Source: Paracyclopina nana
Lineage: Eukaryota; Arthropoda; Copepoda; Cyclopoida; Cyclopettidae
Length of the DNA stretch: 64,000 bases
Reading direction: 5' to 3'
Assembly (NCBI GenBank): GCA_019096065.1
Contig: JAGUCH010000008.1
Span: forward strand, 6,701,001 to 6,765,000
Shown here: positions 32,640-42,839 of the stretch, piece after piece
Position numbering within the stretch: position 1 is the first letter of the stretch
How the letters are laid out: every line of letters starts with the position of its first letter
The notes under the pieces: generated by a model
What the model was told of the DNA's origin: nothing
What the model saw: only the letters and a program-made list of their open reading frames with translations
Databases searched by the model: none
Made by a program: the position numbers and the translations under genes

Positions 32640-33578
32640 TTAATAATAAGATTCCCCTTGATTCTGATCATAATCCAAAGCCAAGATTTGCTTTTGCTGA
32701 GCTTCTCTGGACCATTTGCTCCATTGAGCAGGTTGATTCAATCCTTGTTGATTGTCCCTTGTCTTTTGTCTGCACTCAGAGGAGATGTGGTTAGGCTTGT
32801 TGCAGTAGTAGCAGACAACACTGGTGTTCTGTCTAGTTCCTCCACGGCCTCGACCACGTGCTCCTCCACCATGGCCACGAAATCCTCCTCCAGATGACCT
32901 CAATCCTTTAATAAGGTTCACCAATTCGTCCATCTTGTCCAATTTCTCATCCTTGTTGCCTGGATAGAGTGGATTTCTGGTGAGGGAACTTTAGGTTTTA
33001 CCTTTTTGTCGACAGCTTCGTTGGCCTTCTCTGCACTGATTGCGCTATGGACCAATTCGTCAAGGTTCTTTGGGTCTCGTGCGATGACAGCTTGTTTGAT
33101 GTTGTCCCTCAATCCTTGGAGAAATTGTGTTCTGGAGTGTCCACTAGTAAACTGCAGTTTCATGGATGTTGTTGATGTTTTGGATAAAACGTCCAACTTC
33201 TGTGTTGACCAAGGAGCTGCTGACGATGGGCACTTTTGGCAGGGCGGGCAGGCCGGTTGTTAGGTTTTTGCTACCTGTAACACACCTGTCATAGAATCTT
33301 TTTACCTTCTCATCTGCCTTTTGAGTCAGATCTTGGATGATTGCTGCCAATTGGTACCATACACCAGCCGACCCTCGTAGAGCCATGCCGGCATATTGGG
33401 CTGTCAGCTGGGAATTCCATTTTCCTATTTTCTTACAGATGTTGATGCGTTGAGTCCACCCTCTGGCACCGAGTTGATCAATTTCAGGGTCACCGTTACA
33501 ATTAGGGATGTCAATCCCTTTTATGCTCCTTCTCTCAATTGCAGTAGGGGTAGTCGTCGGGGAATCATTCGTGGCCAT
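32640..33578 (-). pseudogene. Gypsy A gag
   Basis: Three overlapping minus-strand frames (33578-33144, 33196-32918, 32942-32640) together form a gag. The N-terminal capsid-like part contains TQRINICKKIGKWNSQLTAQ, ALRGSAGVWYQL and QFLQGLRDNIKQAV. A Gly/Arg-rich stretch (GGGFRGHGGGARGRGRGG) then leads to a CCHC knuckle, CYYCNKPNHISSEC. Gag packages genomic RNA in cytoplasmic particles. Two frameshifts break it. The start ATG at 33578 follows the LTR and a short leader, as expected. Confidence 0.8.
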
Positions 33579-33684
33579 TTTGGAACTAGTTATTTAATTT
33601 CTGTTTGTGGTTCAAATACTTATGTATATTCCCTCCCAAGGAAAGTGAGGTGTGGAAGTTCGTGTAAAACCGCTGCCACCAAAT

Positions 33685-33892
33685 AGTGGCTCCTGGAACC
33701 GCGATACAAAATGGCCTAGTCTCTGCGAATCTCTGAATATAACTAGTTGCTTTATTTGAAGGACCAAGCATATTTATAGACTCAAACAGGGAAGTGTAAT
33801 GATAAAGGAGCTTTACGGTGGAAGGGTTGCTATGCAGAATTGAAGGTTGCAAGGAAGTAGGAAGACGCAATGTGCAAGTCCATTTTGCACAT
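33685..33892 (-). repeat. Gypsy A long terminal repeat (5' LTR)
   Basis: It matches 24391-24605. On the minus strand it ends ...GGAGCCACT, followed by ATTTGGTGGCAGCGG, which could serve as a primer-binding site. The outer flank reads TATCCTC at 33893-33899, the same seven bases that precede the other LTR at 24384-24390, so the pair marks the insertion site. Confidence 0.85.
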
Positions 33893-34228
33893 TATCCTCT
33901 AAACGGGGGGAACTTTGAATCAAGCGACCTCGAGAATTCAAAACAAAAACAAAAGACTCAAAACAAACTATGAAGCTAAAGTTTCAAACGAGTCTATGTG
34001 ACGTCACAAATTATCGCAAAACTCAAGAATTGCGGGGAAAGCTCAACAGCGAATTGCGCAGTGATCACCCGTAGCAAAAGAATTCTCACTTTTGCTCCTC
34101 AGCAATCATAACAAAGGTCAAAAAGACTAATATGATTAACGAAGTTATTCAAGCAAAAGACAAGTACAAAAAGCTGACATAGCATGTAAAGATGAGATGC
34201 ATGTAAGGTTGAGAACTCTCAATCACGG
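33893..34228 (+). mobile_element. Bel/Pao stop codon, polypurine tract and probable 3' LTR start
   Basis: Joining the left flank (…LLNIL) to this flank gives the stop TAA at 33900-33902, immediately followed by AAACGGGGGGAAC, a good polypurine tract. The LTR should begin at about 33914. Its far end is not defined: the other Pao LTR is outside the window, so no copy is available for comparison. Confidence 0.55.
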
Positions 34229-34242
34229 GGAGGCATATAAAG
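34229..34242 (+). promoter_or_regulatory. TATA-box promoter candidate
   Basis: GGCATATAAAG at 34232-34242 lies 73 bp before an ATG at 34315 and downstream of the probable Pao LTR start. It could be the LTR promoter or the promoter of the decayed gene that follows. Confidence 0.45.
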
Positions 34243-34314
34243 CCCACGAGGCACCCACCCCGATCACTTCATGTATGAACTTTCTCGGGTAAACCCATCT
34301 TTAAAAGACTCAAA

Positions 34315-36391
34315 ATGACTCACCAACTCAACGCGGTCAAAAGACCAGCTTTTGAACACAAGTTCAATAAGCCAACATTCTTCAGTAAATTGAAGAAAAA
34401 GGGGGTTGGCATCGCCGAAGTCCTGCTTAACCTGAAGGATCAAATCCTCGGCTCCAAGTCCCAGGAGGGGCATATAAAGAAGGTCCCCATCAAACACCTG
34501 AAAAAGAGGTTAGACTGGTCAACCTGGATAGCCTTAGGCTCCTCCACCTCAGCAGAGGAGAGGTATATGAAGCAATTCACGGATATCGGGATTTGGCTTT
34601 CGCTTTTGAATCGGCATTGTATGACGGCAATCTCCCCTCCCCTTATTTGACTTACAAAGCTCTGCAAACAGATGAGACTCGTCGCTTGGCTCGCTGTAAC
34701 CATCTAGAGCTCCAAAGGGAGGTAAATGGCATCGATGATATTGTGAGGCTTGAAAGCGAAGGTATAAACACCGCTCCAATGCCAGCTCCTTGAAATGATC
34801 GCAAACGATCTCACAGGAGCTTGGCTTCGTCTAGGACTAGAGGTGATGAGATGACTGCGAACTTTCCTCTCCAGTAACATTAAGGGACCCCAGGACGGAT
34901 CCAAAAGTGTTGAGCACTATAACTAGTGACAAACTTATTTTGGTCTCCGTCAGCGCCCTAAGCAGGGTTGTGGATCGAAATCCACACATAGCCATGGATG
35001 ACTTCTTCCGTCATAATAATGACTTCATTAGACCGGATCGTAAATAAGAGCTGCACAAATGCAAGACTGACTTTGTTGACTACCTTAGAAGGAGCCCCGG
35101 CATCCGGACCCCGTCCTCGTCATTGGCATCAGCATCGTCATCGGCTGCATCTATGGCAGCTTCAGACGAGTCATATCTGCCCAACAATATCACTTAAAAG
35201 TTTGGTTCTTGATAGCAACTTTATACCAAAATGGATGGCAACATGAACACAAGCTCTCCCAATCATTCAGACGATGACAATCGCCAGAGACGTTGGAAAC
35301 TTGTATACAAAGAACTTGAAGCGGACTTGCAAGGCATTCAAGCTCAATATGACGAATGGCACAAAATCATGCCAGACGTCATGAAAAGATATATCAAGCC
35401 TTATATGAAAAAGCTCAAAGAGCTCAGGCCAAAGATCTCCCACCTCCACAAGGAAGTTGAAGCTTTCGAGGAAGACACGGACTTCATTGATGGAGAGGAT
35501 GGTGAGGCCAGAGACGAGGCTTTCATTGTCTGAAGAGAAAAAATGGAAATGATCCTCATAAGGAAACGAGGCTGGTTTGCATGATTCTGCAGATACCTCA
35601 CTGAATTCGAACGAGAGAACCCCGATGCATCAAAAATATCGGCCAACAAGTCCTCATATGTAATGCCTTTCCCAGAGGATTTGAACCTTTCCAAAATTTC
35701 AAAAACGAGCGTGAATACATGCCAAAACTTACTTGAAAAACGAGAAATTCTACGCTCAGACGAGCAAGAAGACAAAAGTGACAGAAACAAGGAAGTCTCC
35801 AAAAACAGCGAACCAGACTGGAATGCCCCAGAAAACAGCTTCAGACAAGTCATATCGGCCCAGCAGTAGCGGTGAGACATCCATGTCTTCATCCACCACC
35901 TCTTTGGAGCCAGGCTCAGAGCCCTCCATGACCTCGGGTTCTACCACGTCTGTCACAGACGTCGACCTTGACTTGGCGCTTCAGATCTGGAAGAGATGAA
36001 GTAGAAAATACTTCCGTTTGCCCACGTGATGCTAAAATCAGACTCACCCCTGTTAACAGCCACCACCTCGGCCTCAACTCTGGCCTCAACCTCAAATGAA
36101 CCTCACACCGTCCACCTCATTGATTTGGACTCAGTGGCGACGGCGCCAAAAATAGTACAAACGGAAGCCAAAGAAGAAATTGCGCCGCCGGCGGATCTAA
36201 AGCCGAACCAGGTCACGCAACCCCTGCAATTGTAAGACGCCCACCAACCCCAATTCCAGCTCCATCAGGGGCTTTGGCGGTCCCGTTCCCAGTGGGAGAT
36301 GTGGAATACCTTCTGAAGCAAGAAGACGGCAAAGTGGATGACCTTGACTATGAGATGGACGAGATGATTTTACGGGAAAATGATTAATAAA
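34315..36391 (+). pseudogene. Decayed gene of unknown function (possible gag-like)
   Basis: A chain of plus-strand frames looks coding but is broken. 34315-34590 reads MTHQLNAVKRPAFEHKFNKP and on to DWSTWIALG. After a shift, ESALYDGNLPSPYLTYKALQ continues to 34793. 35231-35533 reads a charged, heptad-rich segment (WKLVYKELEADLQGIQAQYD, YMKKLKELRPKISHLHKEVE). Frames at 35663-35999 and 36026-36235 are Ser/Pro/Thr-rich, and 36240-36385 ends DLDYEMDEMILREND before a stop and AATAAA at 36386-36391. The position just after a Pao LTR and the coiled-coil character would fit a gag of a tandem Pao copy, but no zinc knuckle or conserved motif supports that. A host or viral-derived gene is equally possible. 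Confidence 0.35.
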
Positions 36392-36613
36392 TGTAAGGCC
36401 CTTTCATTTAGCGGAGAATGTTTGAATTTTCCTGCTTCCCTCCCCATCATCTCATTAGTCATCTAGTAAATAAACAAAGGCAGTTACGTTCCACCGTTCA
36501 CCCTAACCAGTTGTTCATCAAGATATTTATTCTCCAGTTTCATACTTAAAAGTATTACTTCGTAAAGTCATCGGCAATTTTGTCCAAGGACTTAGTATCC
36601 AGGTAGCAAATGC

Positions 36614-37597
36614 TTACAATGATGAACAACTTTTGCTTATGTCACTAGTGTATCTTACCATCTTGAAAATCCAAGGCCAACCACTGAAGGTGTCCACAAC
36701 TATTAAATAGTCTGCCCCTTCATGATGACCCAAATCCATTGCAATACTCTGCATTGGGGCCGTTGGTACCATGTTCTCGCCTTCTTCATCATGCGGTAAA
36801 GAGGCCATGTACTTTTGGCACATTTCGCACTCTTCTACTGATTGTCTGATATCCTTGGTCATACCACTCCAATAGTAGAATTGTCTGGCCGTAGCCAGGC
36901 TCTTCGTTTGCCCAGGATGCGCAATATGAAGAGTCCTCAAGATGAATGGACGTGCTTCCTTTGGTACGAAGACACGTTTCCCATCAATGACAACCATTCC
37001 ATCTTGGACTGAAAGCTGCCCCCAAAGGTTTTGGGGCACCAGCTTTAATGCATGAATGGCCACACCCTTCTTCTTATGATGATGAAGGTCTTCCTGGATG
37101 GCCTCAATTAGATCCTGATACTCCTTGTCAGCTCTTGCTGCATCATGGATTTCTTGGAATGCAGGATCTTCTTGTGCTGAGACAGAGAGGGCTGAGATTA
37201 CGCTGATCTTTGAGTTCTTCAAAGTTTCTGTTTCTTCAGCGTCTGGGTGGTCATCTGAGAAGTTAATGGGATGTCTTGACAAGGCATCTGCAATGAAGTT
37301 TAACTTCCCCTCAAGGTAGACCAAATCGAAGTTGAATGGTAGTAGCCTCTCTCTAAGCCTCAAGAGTCTGGAGTTAGTGATCTCTGCCATGTCCTTGTTC
37401 ATAATACCAAGTAAAGGCTTGTGGTCAGTCTTCACCAAAATTTTTGGGCAGCCATGCAGAAAATGCGAGCTCTTCTCACATCCATAGACTATTCCCAGCA
37501 ACTCCAGCTCAATAGTTGCATAATTCTTCTCAGCAGCGGAGTTGACCTTGGACCCACAGGTAATCAGGTAGCTCCTGTCCGAGTCTTTTGGGTCATA
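36614..37597 (-). pseudogene. Gypsy B RNase H end and truncated integrase
   Basis: It continues the 1,085-codon frame after a single TAG. RNase H blocks YDPKDSDRSYLITCGSKV, YATIELELLGIVYGCEK, VKTDHKPLLGI and FIADALSRHP are intact. Integrase begins with an H2C2 motif (HIAHPGQTKSLATARQF and CEMC) and the first catalytic Asp (SIAMDLGHHEGADYLIVV, DTFSGWPW). Homology ends at about 36620 inside the catalytic core, so the second Asp, the Glu and the 3' LTR are missing. The element is 3'-truncated where the 34-36 kb unknown region abuts it. Confidence 0.85.
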
Positions 37598-40500
37598 CTA
37601 AGTTAGAATGTAGCCGATGCCATATAACCTGCTGGCATCCGTTGTCAACACTGTGGTCTTGTTGACATCAAAATGCTTCACCAACAAAGGTCCGGTCAGG
37701 ATCTTCTTCAGCTGGTTGAAGTCTTCTTCGTGTCTTGGTAACCACTGAAACTGAACTTTGGCCTTGGTTAGCTCCCTCAATGAAGCTGACATGTGGGCCA
37801 AATCAGGCAAGAAACTTCCTAAAGTTTGAGCCAATCCCAAAAAGCTTCGCACATCCGACTGGTTGGCTGGCCTTGGGTACTCCCTGATTGCTTTCAAGTT
37901 GTCATCGTGTGGTTCTACACCATTCTTGCTGACCATGAATCCAGCAAACTTGACACGTTCACCCATGTGCAGCTTTTTGGGTGATAAGCTGACACCATAG
38001 GTTTTGCAGTTGCTGAGGAGGACATCCAGATTGTGCAGGGCTTCCTGCTCTGTTTCTCCCCAGATGAGGACATCATCGACCAATTTGACTCCCTTTCCGT
38101 TCAGGCCAGTCATGATCATGTCACTCCTGCAGCACCACTCATCGCTGGAAGATGTGAGCCCCATGGGAGCTCTCACATAACGGAATCTTCCCTGTGGTAG
38201 CAAAAATGTAGTCAAGTAGGATGACTTTTCTTCCAACTTGATCTGGTGGTATCCCTGCGCACAGTCTCCGACCACAAACCACTGAGCCTTTGCAGGGATG
38301 CTCTTCAACAAATGGAATGCAGACGTAAAGGGGTGGGTTGGTCTCTTCACGTACTTGTTCAGCTGAACAAAATCCGTAACCAACCTGACTGATTTGCCAT
38401 CAGACTTGATGACAAAGAAGCCTCTAGAGGTCCAGTCTGTCATCTCCCCTGGCTTCAGCTTCTTGACAATGTCGGCATCCTCCAAATCCTTAATGCACTT
38501 ATCCGCCGCTGCTTTGAGATGCACCGGTATGGCATTGGTTGAAGAGATCCTCATAGGTTTTATGTCCCCATCCACTAGGTGGATCTTCATGGGTTCACCC
38601 TTCATAAACCTGGTTTTGTCAAGCTTGTCTGCAAAGACTTCTGCATATTTGAGCTTCAAGCTCTCCAGAGTCATATCCATTGTGGTTGCTGCGATTGCCG
38701 TGGAGTTAATGTTTAGGCCAACCACGCCTAATATCTCCAGAGTCTGCCAATCGACAATCACCTCTTCTTCGTCACCAAGTGAAGCGACCACTGCATTGGT
38801 TACTACAACCACTTTCATGCCACGTGATATTGCAATCTCACATGTTCTGCTCGTCTTCACTTCGGTGCCATCAACGCTCCTGACGGTCTCCGGATTGGGA
38901 TATATTGGCATCCCCATCTCCGCTGCAACTTTCTCATCAACCACAGTAATGGTTGCTCCAGTATCTGGCAGGCAATACGTAGAGAAAGCAGACCCTACCT
39001 CAGGGCAAAATAATAGCTTGGCCTTGGGAGTTGGCCTTGATGACGTGACCCTGGTAGCATTGGGTAGGCATGAGGGCCGCAGCCCGCTCACTGCCTTGGA
39101 GATCTTCTGCTGCATCTCCTTCTTTTTTCTGCTCTTGGTCTTCGCCATCTTGATAACCCCTGCCCCTCCGTCATCTTCCTCCATCCTCTTGATGCGACTC
39201 TGAAAAATGAACGGCAGAGAGTATCTATCTTTTGATTTTTTCATAATGCGTATTGCCTCATTGCAAGCAATAGCGTTTTTACACTCCAACGTGCTAGAAA
39301 AATCAAAACTCAAAGGCAACTTAACTGTGAATTTTTTAATGGCTTTCGTCGGGTTCCCATTCGGCTTCTTCTCGCCACCCTCGCCCTTGCCTTTCTTCTT
39401 GAAGCATTTGTCCGCCCCATGACCCTTCTTCTTGCAAAATTGACAGGTTGGTGCCTTCGGACAATTTGGTCGGAGGTGCTCTTTACTTCCGCATTCAAAG
39501 CAACCTCCATGCTTCTTCTTCTGGCTTGAACCTGCGGCCTCAGCCCCAGCATTCGAGCCCATGGCCTTTTTCTTGCGATAAGCAGTAGGCCCAGCCTTCT
39601 TCACGGTAGGGTTCTCGTAACCCTCTTCGGTGGCTGTATTAACATCATACATATTGCCAGCCGATTTGAGCTCATCCATCGTTGCTTTGCCGCCAGCTAA
39701 GTTGTCGGCCTTGATAAGCTCTTTCCGTAAGGCTTTATTAGCTAGAGAGCTCATATAGAGGTACTTCATTACCGTCTCTATGTCCATGCTCTCGAACTCG
39801 GCTGCTTTGCATTTCAGCTCAAATGCAGCCCAACTCGTTCCATGCAGCTCGCTTGGGTTTGTACTTTTGTGACGAAAGCACTCCAGTCTTCTCTTAGACA
39901 ATGGAAACGCCAGCTGGAACTCGTTTACTACGATCCTCTCCATTGAAAGGATCCAAGGAGTGCCCACATTTTCATCTTGTATGAAAAGGGGCGATTCCGC
40001 ACTCAACTTTGCTGAAATCTTGGCTGATAGATTGGCATCAAATAATACCAGACTGTAAGTGTGCTGGGCATCGATGGACTTCTTCTGGATCTCCGACTCT
40101 TGAACGTAGGTCTTCCAAGTCCTCAAAAAAACCTGCAGCTCAATGGCTGTAGCACCAGTCTTCAGCGTTTTCGGCTTCAAATTTGCATCCGGCTTGACAA
40201 TTTTTCTGTCCTCTGATGCCGGTGCATTTGATGCCGATATGGCAGTTGGGTTGGCCTTTTCGTACCGGCCTGTGATTGCCAGTGCTTTCAATTCCAGGGC
40301 ATCCTTTCTCTCGAACATCTCCTTGACCTTGTCAGCTTGAGTGACTCGGGTCTCGTCCGGCAGGTTATTTAAAATCTGCATGATGCTATTCTCCTGGTCG
40401 ACCAACTTTTGTTTCAGCTTCTGGAGCTCTTTTGCTTCTGAAACTGAAATGTCCTTCTGCCTTTCCAGGGCCTCGCATAGCTTCTCTCCGGCATTCATGT

Positions 40501-40855
40501 GCCTGGACAGCCAACTCTTGTGTCCATTGAGACTATGTATTTGTTTGGTGAGGTCCTCGAGTGCTCTTGCACCTCTGGCTTCGGAAAGCTTTCCGATTGC
40601 CAATTGCAAGTCAGTTGGAATCTCCTTCTCGGTCATCGCTAAATTTGCTCTGACCGCACTTGTGTCAAATGTGTCCTCGTCACTATTTGTGGCTGCCAAA
40701 AGCGTATCTTCGGGGCCCTCCGCTTCTTCTTTGGCTTCTTCTAAGGCTTTCACTTGCCTTTGAAGTGCTGCAAATACGTTCTGATCTGCAGTATGCCACT
40801 CTTCTTCGCCAGCACTTTTAATTGAGTCCTGGCTCATGGACACTTTTGTTGACAC
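37598..40855 (-). CDS. Gypsy B gag-protease-reverse transcriptase polyprotein, near intact
   Basis: One uninterrupted 1,085-codon frame starts MSTKVSMSQDSIKSAGEEEW. Residues about 28-190 are a long coiled coil (QRQVKALEEAKEEAEG, LQKLKQKLVDQENSI), and 230-430 a capsid-like region. Two CCHC knuckles sit at about 456-485 (CFECGSKEHLRPNC, CQFCKKKGHGADKC). The protease active site is YCLPDTGATITVV near 660. RT spans about 790-1010: VRLVTDFVQLNKYV, the first catalytic Asp in VVGDCAQGYHQIKL, FRYVRAPMGL, and LVDDVLIW (VDD in place of YxDD). RNase H starts TTDASRLYGIGYILT and meets a TAG at 37598-37600 that is the only break before the next frame. It is the best-preserved retrotransposon ORF in the window, suggesting recent insertion or stop-codon readthrough. 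Confidence 0.9.
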   Translation of the reverse strand: MSTKVSMSQDSIKSAGEEEWHTADQNVFAALQRQVKALEEAKEEAEGPEDTLLAATNSDEDTFDTSAVRANLAMTEKEIPTDLQLAIGKLSEARGARALEDLTKQIHSLNGHKSWLSRHMNAGEKLCEALERQKDISVSEAKELQKLKQKLVDQENSIMQILNNLPDETRVTQADKVKEMFERKDALELKALAITGRYEKANPTAISASNAPASEDRKIVKPDANLKPKTLKTGATAIELQVFLRTWKTYVQESEIQKKSIDAQHTYSLVLFDANLSAKISAKLSAESPLFIQDENVGTPWILSMERIVVNEFQLAFPLSKRRLECFRHKSTNPSELHGTSWAAFELKCKAAEFESMDIETVMKYLYMSSLANKALRKELIKADNLAGGKATMDELKSAGNMYDVNTATEEGYENPTVKKAGPTAYRKKKAMGSNAGAEAAGSSQKKKHGGCFECGSKEHLRPNCPKAPTCQFCKKKGHGADKCFKKKGKGEGGEKKPNGNPTKAIKKFTVKLPLSFDFSSTLECKNAIACNEAIRIMKKSKDRYSLPFIFQSRIKRMEEDDGGAGVIKMAKTKSRKKKEMQQKISKAVSGLRPSCLPNATRVTSSRPTPKAKLLFCPEVGSAFSTYCLPDTGATITVVDEKVAAEMGMPIYPNPETVRSVDGTEVKTSRTCEIAISRGMKVVVVTNAVVASLGDEEEVIVDWQTLEILGVVGLNINSTAIAATTMDMTLESLKLKYAEVFADKLDKTRFMKGEPMKIHLVDGDIKPMRISSTNAIPVHLKAAADKCIKDLEDADIVKKLKPGEMTDWTSRGFFVIKSDGKSVRLVTDFVQLNKYVKRPTHPFTSAFHLLKSIPAKAQWFVVGDCAQGYHQIKLEEKSSYLTTFLLPQGRFRYVRAPMGLTSSSDEWCCRSDMIMTGLNGKGVKLVDDVLIWGETEQEALHNLDVLLSNCKTYGVSLSPKKLHMGERVKFAGFMVSKNGVEPHDDNLKAIREYPRPANQSDVRSFLGLAQTLGSFLPDLAHMSASLRELTKAKVQFQWLPRHEEDFNQLKKILTGPLLVKHFDVNKTTVLTTDASRLYGIGYILT

Positions 40856-41340
40856 TTTTTTGTTGTGATGCTGCCAAGGGTGGCGGAACTTTCACAATTC
40901 CACTCACGAAACCTTCTCCGGCTGCCTCTCACACTTTGTTGTCGTGATGCTGCCAAGGGTGGCGGAAATTTTCCACTCACTAACCTTCTTCGGCTGCTTC
41001 TCAAACCTTCCCTCTTCTAGGAAAGGGCCTCTTATGCAAAGAGACTGAGAACTGACGCCATGGTTGGTCCCGACCTCGTGGGTGACATTTAAGGCACTAC
41101 TACTCGAGCTACGTCGGTTGGATCCCTGGTCTTGTACCAGGAAACCGTGAGCACTACTACGCCGAGATTTACCAGATCGAGGCGAACGTATCCACTTTGA
41201 TACGAGATGAGTACAGAGTATAATACAGTGCAAGGTGAAGCAAAACACAAAGAAGTCAAGCATGCACAAGCGAGAAGGGAGTATCTACTATAGCTATAAT
41301 ACACGTGAGAGTCAATATAGGGAAGTATGCTTCAACATGA
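40856..41340 (-). mobile_element. Gypsy B 5' region with leader duplication and possible LTR
   Basis: Upstream of the gag ATG the phrase GTGATGCTGCCAAGGGTGGC occurs twice (about 40865 and 40941), a ~76-bp tandem duplication in the leader. Further out, on the minus strand, sequence beginning TGTTGAAGCATACTTCCC at about 41335 and running to about 41040 could be the 5' LTR. The 3' LTR is missing, so the call cannot be confirmed by pairing. Confidence 0.4.
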
Positions 41341-41342
41341 TA

Positions 41343-41600
41343 CAACATGAATATTGTTGAACATTGTTGAATGTTGTTGAATGTTGTTGAAAGTTGTTGA
41401 AAGTTGTTGAAAGTTGTTGAAAGTTGTTGAATACTGTTGAATGTTGTTGAATGTTGTTACATGTTGTTGAATGTTGTTGAGCATTGTTGAATGTTGTAGA
41501 ATGCTGTTCAAAATTGTTGAACATTGTTGAAAATGGTTGAAAGCTGTTAAATGTTTCAAACATTGGTTTAATTCTGTTGAACTGTTTAACAGTGTTAACA
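41343..41600. repeat. Decamer array (TGTTGAATGT type)
   Basis: About 25 imperfect copies of a 10-bp unit TGTTGAAWGT. The opposite-orientation version (TTCAACAACA) fills 41645-41995, so the two can pair as a long hairpin with a ~45-bp loop. Confidence 0.9.
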
Positions 41601-41644
41601 ATATTCAATCTAATCTAAGTTCATCAATGATGAACAGCATTTTA

Positions 41645-41995
41645 CAACGTTAATCAACGTTCAACAACGTTCAACAACATTCAACAACATTCAACAACAT
41701 TCAACAACATTCAACAATGCTTAACAACATTTAACAATTGTCAACAACAATCAATAATGTTTAGCATCATTCAACAACATTTAACAATTGTCAACAACAA
41801 TCAATAATGTTTAGCATCATTCAACAACATTCAACAACATTCAACAACATTCAACAACGTTCAACAACGTTCAACAACATTCAACAACATTCAACAATGT
41901 TCAACAACGTTCAACAACAATCAACAACTTACAACAACTTACAACAACATTTAGCAACATTCAACAACATTCAACAACATTTAGCAACATTTTCA
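41645..41995. repeat. Decamer array (TTCAACAACA type), inverted to its neighbour
   Basis: About 33 imperfect 10-bp units. It contains a ~60-bp internal direct duplication (TTTAACAATTGTCAACAACA and following) at about 41727 and 41778. Confidence 0.9.
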
Positions 41996-42030
41996 ACTTG
42001 CTTTGTTAAGATTTGTTAGATAAATTTGAG

Positions 42031-42730
42031 TGTTGTTGACTGTTGTTGACTGTTGTTGACTGTTGTTGACTGTTGTTGACTGTTGTTGACTGTTGTTGAC
42101 TGTTGTTGACTGTTGTTGACTGTTGTTGACTGTTGTTGACTGTTGTTGACTGTTGTTGACTGTTGTTGACTGTTGTTGACTGTTGTTGACTGTTGTTGAC
42201 TGTTGTTGACTGTTGTTGACTGTTGTTGACTGTTGTTGACTGTTGTTGACTGTTGTTGACTGTTGTTGACTGTTGTTGACTGTTGTTGACTGTTGTTGAC
42301 TGTTGTTGACTGTTGTTGACTGTTGTTGACTGTTGTTGACTGTTGTTGACTGTTGTTGACTGTTGTTGACTGTTGTTGACTGTTGTTGACTGTTGTTGAC
42401 TGTTGTTGACTGTTGTTGACTGTTGTTGACTGTTGTTGACTGTTGTTGACTGTTGTTGACTGTTGTTGACTGTTGTTGACTGTTGTTGACTGTTGTTGAC
42501 TGTTGTTGACTGTTGTTGACTGTTGTTGACTGTTGTTGACTGTTGTTGACTGTTGTTGACTGTTGTTGACTGTTGTTGACTGTTGTTGACTGTTGTTGAC
42601 TGTTGTTGACTGTTGTTGACTGTTGTTGACTGTTGTTGACTGTTGTTGACTGTTGTTGACTGTTGTTGACTGTTGTTGACTGTTGTTGACTGTTGTTGAC
42701 TGTTGTTGACTGTTGTTGACTGTTGTTGAC
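42031..42730. repeat. Seventy perfect copies of TGTTGTTGAC
   Basis: From 42031 to 42730 the decamer TGTTGTTGAC repeats exactly 70 times with no variant visible. The related arrays immediately to the left are diverged, so this block is much younger or strongly homogenised. The 244-codon minus-strand frame (QQSTTVNNSQ repeats) is a by-product of the repeat. Confidence 0.98.
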
Positions 42731-42839
42731 TGTGCAGCACTTTTTGAGGTGTTGTTCTAGATGTCAGATCTCGTTGCCTTGCTCCTGGCTTATGCCATTG
42801 ACATGCTAAGGGACTACAAGCTGGACCCCACCATCAGGC

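Noticed and set aside
42006..42740. 244-codon Gln/Ser/Asn-rich ORF
   Set aside because: Direct translation of a perfect decamer; no start context or flanking coding sequence.
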